DNA from: an uncultured Armatimonadota bacterium
GTDB taxonomy: Bacteria > Armatimonadota > Fimbriimonadia > Fimbriimonadales > GBS-DC
Assembly: GCA_937139515.1 (NCBI GenBank)
Contig: CAKZQI010000278.1
Location: 1-36,717, forward strand
Reading direction: 5' to 3'
Length of the DNA: 36,717 nt
Made by a program: the position numbers and the translations under genes. The notes beneath the pieces were generated by a model. That model worked only from the letters and a program-made list of their open reading frames with translations, was not told the origin of the DNA and did no database searches. Positions 8,755 to 15,575 of this stretch are shown piece after piece. Each line of letters opens with the position of its first letter. Within the stretch, counting starts at the first letter, position 1.

Positions 8755-9576
8755 TCAGATTTGAGGAGCGGCAGCGGCACCGCCACCTCCACGCCCCCCG
8801 CGTCCGCCGGGCATCCCGCCTGGCGCTGGGGGACCGCCGAAACCACCTGGTGCCGACGGACCGCCGAACCCACCGGGCTGTTGTTGTCCGCCCAGCCCTG
8901 TGAAGCCTGCGCCTATCGTGGGAATACCTGCCGCAACGAAGATGCCTGTCACGCGGTTGGTTCGGGTCTCAAGCTGGAAGGCGACCCCCAGTCGGTTGTA
9001 GCGCACGACATACACATCGCCTTGCATCACATGCTCGGTGGGGTAGCCATAGGCGCGAATGACTTGAGCATAGGTGGCGTTGAAGCCGATTCCGCGATTG
9101 GTGCGCACTTTGGGGTCGGGGCGTCGCCCGTAGGCACTAATCTGCACCACGCGCCCGTCTTTGTTGAACTGGAAGGTGTAGACCGAGCCGCCCTTAGCGC
9201 GGAACACATACACCATTTCGTTCTCTACGCGAGACTGCCCTGTGTTGCCTGTGCCCCCGAAATCTCCGCTGAAGCCGGGCGGTCCGCCCCCCGGCGCCAT
9301 CGGTCCTGCCTCACCGCGCCCATCACCGAAGCCTGTCGGCGCTCCCTGTTGCCCCTGACCTTGCCCTGTGAGCTCTTGCACCGTCACTTGGGTGTTGCTG
9401 ACCATACTGGGATTGCCGAACAACCGCACCACTTCCGAAGCGGTGGTGGTCATCACGCGCACGCCCAACAGACGCACTTCGGCGCGCCCCGCGGCTTGAC
9501 GCGCTTGTGCCGACAGCCCTACGACCGCCACCGTCGCACCGACGACTGCCAATCCGATTTTGGTTATCGCTCGCAT
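8755..9576 (-). CDS. Secreted Gly/Pro-rich hypothetical protein
   Basis: I choose the ATG at 9576 (MRAITKIGLAVVGATVAVVGLSAQA) because it gives a clean signal peptide and has GAGGAGG 11 bases upstream; a longer frame to 9642 exists. The 273-residue protein has a short conserved-looking domain with LLGVRVMTTTASEVVRLFGNP, a low-complexity Gly/Gln/Pro linker, a second segment with YVFRAKGGSVYTFQFNKDGR and GYPTEHVMQGDVYVVRYNR, and a GGFGGP/GGRGGRGGGG tail. The LFGNPS and YGYPTE phrases look like two related SmpA/OmlA-like 'G-x-P' repeats, a weak similarity. I do not recognise a family. It ends 15 bases before dnaG and may be co-transcribed with it. Confidence 0.6.
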   Translation of the reverse strand: MRAITKIGLAVVGATVAVVGLSAQARQAAGRAEVRLLGVRVMTTTASEVVRLFGNPSMVSNTQVTVQELTGQGQGQQGAPTGFGDGRGEAGPMAPGGGPPGFSGDFGGTGNTGQSRVENEMVYVFRAKGGSVYTFQFNKDGRVVQISAYGRRPDPKVRTNRGIGFNATYAQVIRAYGYPTEHVMQGDVYVVRYNRLGVAFQLETRTNRVTGIFVAAGIPTIGAGFTGLGGQQQPGGFGGPSAPGGFGGPPAPGGMPGGRGGRGGGGAAAAPQI

Positions 9577-9700
9577 CCGTTTTCTTGCCTCCTCGAAATT
9601 CGGTATACTTCTTCTTCGGCATGGGCGCGCCCTCTCCTGCAAAAAGAGTGGCGAATTAGTGCCAATTCGCTCCCGCCGAGGGGCGAGCAGATGCCCTATC

Positions 9701-9709
9701 TAATATTAT
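9701..9709 (+). promoter_or_regulatory. Putative -10 region before the small membrane peptide gene
   Basis: TAATATTAT holds two overlapping -10-like hexamers (TAATAT at 9701, TATTAT at 9704) five to eight bases before the ATG at 9715. No ribosome site follows, which would fit a leaderless transcript. No clear -35 is seen. Confidence 0.4.
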
Positions 9710-9714
9710 AGACG

Positions 9715-9855
9715 ATGAGCCATCCAAAAAGTGTGTGGGCAAGGCGGTTGCGCATTCTTATCCTGCTGATTGTGTTGGGGCTAATTGGGTACTGGTTCTG
9801 GTACCAGCCCGCCCAACAACCGCCGAAACCGTTGGAGATACAGTTCCTGCCATGA
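9715..9855 (+). CDS. 46-residue single-pass membrane peptide
   Basis: The peptide reads MSHPKSVWARRLRILILLI, then VLGLIGYWFWY, then a proline-rich tail QPAQQPPKPLEIQFLP. Basic residues before a roughly 16-residue hydrophobic helix predict an N-in membrane anchor with about 16 residues outside. Its TGA overlaps the ATG of the DUF933 gene (ATGA), so translation is probably coupled. I do not recognise a family. A proper start with a -10-like box just before it, codon use like its neighbours and the stop-start overlap support a real gene. A chance frame cannot be excluded. Confidence 0.6.
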   Translation: MSHPKSVWARRLRILILLIVLGLIGYWFWYQPAQQPPKPLEIQFLP

Positions 9856-10910
9856 AAATCGCACTCATCGCAATACCACTGAGCGGATGTACCACGCTGT
9901 TTGAGGCGCTTTCGGGCGGGCACGGGCGCGACGGGATAGCCAGCGTGCCCCTGCCCGACCCGCGCTTTCATCAGTTAGCCCAGCAGGCGGGCGCCAAGAA
10001 AATCGTGCCCGTCTCGCTGGAATGGCACGACGACTTGCCCTTCTGGCAACCCGACAAGCCCGAAACCGTGCGCCAGCCTTTGAGCGTTGCACGCCAATCG
10101 GACGCCCTCGTGTTGGTCGTTCGCCTGTTTGATAGCCCCTACGCGCCTTACCATACCTCCATCGACCCTGTGCGCGACCTGCGCTTCTGGCTGGATGAGT
10201 TCCTGCTGTCCGACATGCAGGTAATCGAGAACCGCTTGGAACGTCTGCAGAAGCTGTTCCAGTCGCACAAGGAGAGCGCGGGCGACCGCGCCGAATACGC
10301 CCTGCTGGAGCGAATGCGCCAAGCGATTGATAAAGGCAAGTCGCTCAAAGAGATAGAAATTCCCCGCGACTTGGAACCGCGATTGCGTGGGTTCGGCTTC
10401 CTGACACGCAAGCCGATCGTGGTGGTCGCCAATGTGGGCGAGAGCCTGCTTGGTAACGAACCGAAAGAGCCACGCTACCAAGCGCTGAGCGCGTTCTGTG
10501 AGAGCCAACACATCTCGCTGATGACCCTGTGTGCGACCTTTGAGCGCGACCTGCAGGCAGTATCAGAGGAGGAGCGCGCCGAGTTTCTAGCGATGGTGGG
10601 ACTTAGCGAGAGCCGACTGCCCGAGCTGGTGCGCGCGGTGTATCGTCAACTGCGCGTGCAGGTGTTCTACACGATTGGCAACGACTCACGGGCGTGGCTG
10701 TTGCCGATTGGGGGCACGGCGCTAGATGCGGCGGGCACTATCCATTCGGACTTGGCGCGCGGGTTTATTCGCGCCGAGGTCTGCTCGGCGGAGGATGTGC
10801 TCGCCCACGGGGGCTGGCAGGGTGCCCAGAAAGCCAATAAGGTGCGCTTGGAAGGGCGCGACTATGTGATGCGCGACGGCGATGTCGTCTACATTCGGTT
10901 CAATGTGTAG
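9852..10910 (+). CDS. YchF/Obg-like DUF933 protein with degenerate P-loop
   Basis: I start at the ATG at 9852 (MKIALIAIPLSGCTTLFEAL), which aligns with the start of YchF; a longer frame upstream lacks support. The 352-residue product keeps the YchF plan: P-loop, PDPRFHQLAQQAGAKKIVPV (YchF has a similar PDPRL...KKIVPA), a helical insertion around residues 110-175, VVVANVGES in place of the NxxE nucleotide-base loop, and a C-terminal TGS-like DUF933 domain (FYTIGNDSRAWLLPIGGTA, AAGTIHSDLARGFIRAEV). The P-loop reads AIPLSGCTT: the catalytic lysine is Cys13 (TGT at 9888-9890), and the DxxG switch region is replaced by HDDLPF. Nucleotide binding is therefore doubtful. YchF relatives bind ribosomes and ATP. 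It lies between a small membrane peptide and a histidine kinase. Confidence 0.8.
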   Translation: MKIALIAIPLSGCTTLFEALSGGHGRDGIASVPLPDPRFHQLAQQAGAKKIVPVSLEWHDDLPFWQPDKPETVRQPLSVARQSDALVLVVRLFDSPYAPYHTSIDPVRDLRFWLDEFLLSDMQVIENRLERLQKLFQSHKESAGDRAEYALLERMRQAIDKGKSLKEIEIPRDLEPRLRGFGFLTRKPIVVVANVGESLLGNEPKEPRYQALSAFCESQHISLMTLCATFERDLQAVSEEERAEFLAMVGLSESRLPELVRAVYRQLRVQVFYTIGNDSRAWLLPIGGTALDAAGTIHSDLARGFIRAEVCSAEDVLAHGGWQGAQKANKVRLEGRDYVMRDGDVVYIRFNV

Positions 10911-10921
10911 GAGCAAGGGCA

Positions 10922-12661
10922 ATGCGAATTTGGCGACGAAAACGGCGCATCTGGGACACCAGCGACCCTGCCCAACTGTTGAGGGAACTGCAAGTGCGCG
11001 AGCGCGCTCTCCAAGAGGCGCAACAGACCATCCAGCAGCTGGAACATCGCCTTGCCGACCGCGAAGCGGAAATTGAAGCCCTCCGCAAAATCAGCGAAGC
11101 GACTGGAAGTGCCTTCGCCTCCGAACAAATCCTGCCCTCCATCGCCGAGATTGCTATGCGCATCACCGACACCGAAGTCTGCTATATCTTCCTGTTCGAT
11201 GAGACACGCGAGCAGTTGGTGCTCCGCGCCGCGACGGGCGAAGACCAGCGGTTCGTGAACGAAATCCGATTGGCGCCCGGCGAGGGCATCGTGGGCTGGG
11301 TGGCTCGTGAGCGCAAGCCTGTTGCGATTGCCCGCCAAGCCTACAAAGACCCCCGCTTCAAGAACTATCCCGCCCTACGCGAGGAGCAGTACGAGAGTAT
11401 GCTGGCAGTGCCGTTGGTGGTCGCAGGCGAGGTGATTGGGGTGATTAGCGTGCGCACGCGTCAGCCGAAAGAGTACCAACAGGAGGAGATTCGCCTGCTG
11501 TCAGGCATCGCTAGCCACCTCGCCGGCGCGCTCAATCAGCTTAGCCGTATCCAACAGCTGGAGCGTACAGCAACCCAAGTGGTGACGCTGTCCGAAATCA
11601 GCCGAACGCTCACAGGCAACCTTTACTTGGAAGAGGTACTCCAACTGCTGGTGCATATGACCGCCCAGACGCTGGGCTACAAGATTGTGACGGTGATGCT
11701 GATTGACGAAGAGCGGGGCGAGCTGGTGCTGAAGGCGACCCAAGCCGAGAGCGATGAGTATCGCCAAAAGCCCCCCTTGCGCCTTGGGGAGAGCATCGCA
11801 GGGCGTGCAGCAGCCGAAGGGCGTATCATTGTGGTGAACGATGTGCAGAAAAGTCCCGACTATCGGTTCCCCGACATAGCCGAGCGGGAAGGGCTTCACT
11901 CGATGGTCTGTGTGCCGATGCGCGTGCGCGAGCAGGTCATCGGCGTACTCAACTGCTACACCGACCGTCCCCACTTGTTCACCGACGAGGAACTGCGCAC
12001 CTTAGAAGCGGTCGCCAGCCAAGCGGCGCTGGCGATTGACCACGCCAAACTGATGGTGCGCAGTGCCATCCTGCAAGAGATGCACCATCGCATCAAGAAC
12101 AACCTGCAACAGATTGCCAGCCTGATGCGCCTGCAGAAGCACTACTCGCGCTACAAAACGGTGGACGAGGTCATCCACGACAGCTTGAGCCGAATTTTGG
12201 CGATTGCGCAGGTGCACGAACTGCTCTCACGCGAAGATTTGGATATGGTGAGCCTGCGCAAGATAGCCTCCAGCATCCTGCACAACACCAAGCAGGCGTT
12301 GATGGCGCCGGGCAAGCAGATTATCTCGTCGGTGGAGGGCGACGATGTGCTCCTTCCGCTCCAGCAGGCGACGGCGGTTGCGCTGATTCTAAACGAGTTC
12401 ATCCAAAACGCCATCGAGCATGGCTTCAAAGAGCGCCCCGAAGGGCAGATTGCGGTACGCGTGCTCAAAGAGGGCGACCAGGTCACGCTCACCGTCGCCA
12501 ACGACGGCGAGCCACTCCCACCTGACTTTGATGCGGTGCGAAGCAACACGCTGGGAATCAAGATTATAGACAACCTCGTGCGAGGCACCCTGCGCGGGCG
12601 GTTTGATATGTACTCCCGCGACGATCAGACGGTGGCGCAGGTGATGTTCCCAGCGGTATAA
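10922..12661 (+). CDS. GAF-GAF sensor histidine kinase, HisKA_2 type
   Basis: The 579-residue cytoplasmic protein has a coiled coil (about residues 18-60), two GAF domains (about 60-200 and 215-375; both contain an RxGEGI/RLGESI-type loop and a V.NDVQKSPDY- or IARQAYKDPRF-type strand), a dimerisation helix with MHHRIKNNLQQIASL and a GHKL ATPase with LNEFIQNAIEHGF (N box) and TLGIKIIDNL. His389 of HRIKNN is the expected phosphate acceptor of the HisKA_2 class. The ligand of the GAF domains cannot be told. No response regulator is present nearby. It starts 11 bases after the DUF933 gene and ends 11 bases before plsY, so it is inside the same transcript. Confidence 0.88.
   Translation: MRIWRRKRRIWDTSDPAQLLRELQVRERALQEAQQTIQQLEHRLADREAEIEALRKISEATGSAFASEQILPSIAEIAMRITDTEVCYIFLFDETREQLVLRAATGEDQRFVNEIRLAPGEGIVGWVARERKPVAIARQAYKDPRFKNYPALREEQYESMLAVPLVVAGEVIGVISVRTRQPKEYQQEEIRLLSGIASHLAGALNQLSRIQQLERTATQVVTLSEISRTLTGNLYLEEVLQLLVHMTAQTLGYKIVTVMLIDEERGELVLKATQAESDEYRQKPPLRLGESIAGRAAAEGRIIVVNDVQKSPDYRFPDIAEREGLHSMVCVPMRVREQVIGVLNCYTDRPHLFTDEELRTLEAVASQAALAIDHAKLMVRSAILQEMHHRIKNNLQQIASLMRLQKHYSRYKTVDEVIHDSLSRILAIAQVHELLSREDLDMVSLRKIASSILHNTKQALMAPGKQIISSVEGDDVLLPLQQATAVALILNEFIQNAIEHGFKERPEGQIAVRVLKEGDQVTLTVANDGEPLPPDFDAVRSNTLGIKIIDNLVRGTLRGRFDMYSRDDQTVAQVMFPAV
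12656..12661 (+). promoter_or_regulatory. Putative TATAAT before plsY
   Basis: A perfect TATAAT overlaps the stop codon of the kinase gene and lies ten bases before the plsY ATG, which has no ribosome site. It could start a near-leaderless internal transcript. The overlap with the stop codon means it may be chance. Confidence 0.4.
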
Positions 12662-12672
12662 TTTGGGTTACG

Positions 12673-13791
12673 ATGGAACTCCAGGTGTTGCTGGTCGCTG
12701 TCCTGTCTGCGTTCTGGGTGGGCGCGCTTCCGTTCGGATACTGGCTCGCTCGTTTGAGGGGGGTGGACATTCGGAAGGTCGGGAGTGGCAACATTGGCGC
12801 CACGAATGTGTTTCGCATTTTAGGTGCCAAGGTTGGTGTTCCCGTGCTTCTGCTGGATACCCTCAAGGGCTGGCTTCCCACTTTTGTAGTGATGCGCATC
12901 GGGGCGGACGATGTGTCGGCGGTTCTGGTAGGGGTCTCGGCGATTCTAGGGCACACCTTTTCGCCTTTCATCGGCTTCAAGGGGGGCAAGGGCATCGCCA
13001 CAGGCTTGGGAGTGCTGTTGGCACTCTCGCCGATGACGCTCGCGGTGGCGCTTCCTGTGTTTTTGGTGGTGTTCCTCATCACGCGCTGGGTCTCGTTGAG
13101 TTCGGTGTTGGCGGCGCTCACCGTGCCCATCACCGCCTATTTAGTGGGGCACTCGCCAACGGTGGTGGCGATTCTCTCGGCGGTGGTGGCGGTCATCGTG
13201 TGGAAACATCGCTCCAACATCCAACGCATTTTGCGGGGCGAGGAGCCGAAACTGCAACTGCGGGCGCACAAGCCGAACTTGGAGCAGGACTGCCTCAGCT
13301 TAGCCCGGCGTGCGGTGGAGCGGTTCGTGCAAGAGGGGGCGCGCATCGAGCCTGACCTGAAGGCACTTCATCCCCTGCTTCGGGAGTCGGGCAGTGTGTA
13401 TGTGGCTATCTATCAAGACGAGCAACTGCGGGGATTGATGGGGAACCTCACACCCGAACAGCCCACCCGCGCCCACGAGATTATCTATCATGCCACGCGC
13501 GCAGCGCTGTTGGACCCGCGCTGTCCCCCCGTTGAGAGCCACGAACTGCCCACCCTGCGCTATGTGGTCTATCTGGTGGAGTCGTATGAGCCGTTGCGCG
13601 ACCTAAGTCAGGTGAACCCCCACCGCGACGGCGTATTGATCGAGTGGCAGGGTCAGGCGAGTGCGCTGGTGCCGCCCCTGCCGAATGTGGAAAGCCCCCA
13701 ACAGCAGATTGAGTTAGCCTATGCGCGTTGTGGGATTCCGCGCTCCGCTTCGGCACGGGTCTACCGTGTGCGCTTGAACCGTATCGGCTGA
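12673..13791 (+). CDS. plsY: PlsY glycerol-3-phosphate acyltransferase fused to an AMMECR1-like domain
   Basis: Residues 1-200 are PlsY, the membrane enzyme that moves an acyl group from acyl phosphate to glycerol-3-phosphate to start phospholipid synthesis. All three PlsY motifs are present: GSGNIGATN (37-45), GHTFSPFIGFKGGKGIATG (93-111) and WKHRSNIQRILRGEE (177-191), with five or so membrane helices. Residues about 204-372 are not part of PlsY. They resemble AMMECR1 proteins: LARRAVERFV, LHPLLRESGSVYVAIYQDEQLRG, DPRCPPVESHELPTLRYVVY and NPHRDGVLIEWQG match the family order. The usual LRGCIGTLEP is LRGLMGNLTP here (242-251), so the conserved cysteine is lost. The frame is continuous with no sign of a shift. 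A normal PlsY is about 200 residues. The stop is one base before trpF. Confidence 0.88.
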   Translation: MELQVLLVAVLSAFWVGALPFGYWLARLRGVDIRKVGSGNIGATNVFRILGAKVGVPVLLLDTLKGWLPTFVVMRIGADDVSAVLVGVSAILGHTFSPFIGFKGGKGIATGLGVLLALSPMTLAVALPVFLVVFLITRWVSLSSVLAALTVPITAYLVGHSPTVVAILSAVVAVIVWKHRSNIQRILRGEEPKLQLRAHKPNLEQDCLSLARRAVERFVQEGARIEPDLKALHPLLRESGSVYVAIYQDEQLRGLMGNLTPEQPTRAHEIIYHATRAALLDPRCPPVESHELPTLRYVVYLVESYEPLRDLSQVNPHRDGVLIEWQGQASALVPPLPNVESPQQQIELAYARCGIPRSASARVYRVRLNRIG

Positions 13792-13792
13792 G

Positions 13793-14620
13793 ATGTGGGT
13801 CAAAATCTGCGGTCTCACCCGTTTCCAAGACGCTCAGGTCGCGATTGATGCGGGTGCCGATGCGCTCGGCTTCGTGTTCGAGCCGCGCAGTAAGCGCCAT
13901 TTGCCCCCTCACGAAGGTTGGCAGTCGTGGGTTCGCACGCTGGATACTTTACGCGTGCTGGTGTTGGCAGACCCAAGCCAGGTGCCTGCCGATTGGAATT
14001 TGTTTCACGCTATTCAGTTAACTTTGCCCGAAGGTTTCACGCCGGGGGATGCGAAACGGCTGTTGCCTCCGTTGCCGTTGTGGTTGGCGTTGCGGGTTGC
14101 GCCGTTGGAGAACCTCACCTCCCCAGACCCCCTCTCCGCAAGCAGAGAGGGGGGAGCAGACCTCACCCCCCCAGCCCCCCTCTCCGCAAGCAGAGAGGGG
14201 GGAGAGCTAGCCGGTTCCCCCTCTCCGTTTACGGAGAGGGGGTTAGGGGGTGAGGTCAACACCTCCCTTCCGACGGAGAGGGTACAAGGGAACGAAACCA
14301 TCCCCGACCCCCTCCTACCAACCCTTGAACAGTGGGCGCCCTATGTGGAGCGGTTCATCTTAGATAGCTATCATCCCAGCTTGCCCGGCGGTACGGGCGA
14401 ACCCCACGATTGGGAACGGGCGTGCCGAATCTGCCAGCATGCACCTCGCCCGATTGTGCTGGCGGGTGGGCTTACCCCCGAAACGGTAGCGCAGGCGATT
14501 CGCATCGTGCGCCCCGATGGGGTGGATGTGAGTTCGGGAGTGGAACAGGCGCCGGGCATCAAAGACCCAGTGCGCATTCGGCTCTTCATCCAGCAGGCGA
14601 AGGGAGGGCTGAATGGCTAA
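13793..14620 (+). CDS. trpF: Phosphoribosylanthranilate isomerase with in-frame repeat insertion
   Basis: TrpF performs the Amadori rearrangement of phosphoribosylanthranilate in tryptophan synthesis. The start MWVKICGLTR carries the catalytic cysteine (Cys6); AGADALGFVFEPRSKRHL, FILDSYHPSLPGGTGEPHDW with the second catalytic Asp, PIVLAGGLTPETV and DGVDVSSGVEQAPGIKD complete the barrel. At 275 residues it is about 55 longer than usual. The excess is residues 107-155, encoded by the palindromic repeat P2 at 14108-14259 (ENLTSPDPLSASREGG...FTERGLGGEV). It falls between the RVAPLE strand and the LEQWAPYVERFILDS segment, probably in a loop, and is an exact number of codons, so the enzyme may still fold. 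No other trp gene is near. Confidence 0.93.
   Translation: MWVKICGLTRFQDAQVAIDAGADALGFVFEPRSKRHLPPHEGWQSWVRTLDTLRVLVLADPSQVPADWNLFHAIQLTLPEGFTPGDAKRLLPPLPLWLALRVAPLENLTSPDPLSASREGGADLTPPAPLSASREGGELAGSPSPFTERGLGGEVNTSLPTERVQGNETIPDPLLPTLEQWAPYVERFILDSYHPSLPGGTGEPHDWERACRICQHAPRPIVLAGGLTPETVAQAIRIVRPDGVDVSSGVEQAPGIKDPVRIRLFIQQAKGGLNG
14108..14259. repeat. P2 palindromic repeat inside trpF
   Basis: The element starts GAGAACCTCACC and ends GGTGAGGTCAA. Its outer arms (ACCTCACC...CCCCCTCTCC and GGAGAGGGGG...GGTGAGGT) are inverted repeats. Inside lie two hairpins with CTCTCCGCAAGCAGAGAG. The same start and end are found at 33791-33900, where it is noncoding. Here it adds 49 codons without breaking the frame. 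Confidence 0.9.
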
Positions 14621-15572
14621 GGTGCCCGAAGTGCGCGAGCAGTATGGCTCGGCGGGCACAGGCGCGGTCGCCACACTGGTTCTGCTGAATGTGCTGTGGG
14701 CGGGGGCGAACCCCGCAGCGCTGGTGATGATGCAGAACCACCGCCCTGAATGGGTCGCAGGCTTCCGCTTCATCGGCACCGCTCTGCTGTTAGGACTTCT
14801 GCTGCTCATCCCTGCGTTTCGGCGCGCGGTGGCAAGTCGGTTCCCAAGGCATCTGCCCCACCTGATGGTGCCCATTACCTTGGGCACGGTCGGCATCACC
14901 ACCACTTACATCTGCTATTTCTGGGGCACACGGCTCAGCACGGCGACCGAGGCGACGCTGTTGGTCTCCAGCACGCCCATCTTCATCGCCCTGATTGCCC
15001 GCTTGGTGTTGCGCGAGGCGTTCCCTGCCCAGAAGGTGCTGGGGATTGTGTTTGGACTGCTCGGTGTGTGGGTGATTGTGAACAAGGGGCTTTGGCTCAG
15101 CGCGTTCACAGGTGCCACTGGGGGCGGTCTGCTGGTGCTGGCAGGCGTACTGACCGAAAGCATCATGGCAGTCGTGGCGAAGACGATGGCGATGCGCTAT
15201 TCGGGGGTCGCCCTGCTGTGGATTGAGGCGGTCTCGGCGGCGGTGGCGCTTACGCTGGTCTCGTGGCTGGTGGCGGGCGCCCCGAACTCGAATTGGACGC
15301 CTTCCGATTGGGGGGCGTGGCTCTACCTCACGGTGGTCTGCACGGTGTTCGCCTTCTCGGCCTGGTTCTACATCTTGGAGCGTGCGCCCGTAGGTGGGAT
15401 GGGCATCACGATTTTCGCTCAGACGCCTGCGGCGGCGTTCATCGGCTACTTCCTGCTCAAAGAGCAACTGCACCCAACGATTTGGCTGGGTGCAGGTCTC
15501 ATCATCATCGGCATCGTGCTGACCCTGCTGAACCGTCGTCGGCAAGAGGTGGTGGAAGTAATCAACCGTTGA
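14613..15572 (+). CDS. EamA/DMT-family transporter
   Basis: The 319-residue protein has ten hydrophobic segments in two EamA repeats (about 25-150 and 165-305); GITTTYICYFWGTRLSTATEATLL and the second-repeat AFSAWFYILERAPVGGMGITIF are typical 10-TMS drug/metabolite transporter sequences. It probably exports or imports a small metabolite such as an amino acid. The ATG overlaps the last eight bases of trpF and has a GGGAGGG ribosome site, so it is translated from the same transcript. The linkage to trpF hints at an aromatic substrate, but that is only a guess. The C-terminus ends three bases before the convergent thiolase gene. Confidence 0.9.
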   Translation: MAKVPEVREQYGSAGTGAVATLVLLNVLWAGANPAALVMMQNHRPEWVAGFRFIGTALLLGLLLLIPAFRRAVASRFPRHLPHLMVPITLGTVGITTTYICYFWGTRLSTATEATLLVSSTPIFIALIARLVLREAFPAQKVLGIVFGLLGVWVIVNKGLWLSAFTGATGGGLLVLAGVLTESIMAVVAKTMAMRYSGVALLWIEAVSAAVALTLVSWLVAGAPNSNWTPSDWGAWLYLTVVCTVFAFSAWFYILERAPVGGMGITIFAQTPAAAFIGYFLLKEQLHPTIWLGAGLIIIGIVLTLLNRRRQEVVEVINR

Positions 15573-15575
15573 GGC

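Noticed and set aside
8719-9711. A 330-residue plus-strand frame
   Set aside because: It is antisense to the secreted Gly-rich protein, with low-complexity composition mirrored from it.
9735-9851. N-terminal extension of the DUF933 protein
   Set aside because: The extension has no family match and overlaps a better small frame; the ATG at 9852 aligns with the YchF start.
14111-14257. CRISPR-like or tandem repeat array in trpF
   Set aside because: The repeated units are hairpins without spacers of regular size; the end match with other copies shows a dispersed palindromic element.
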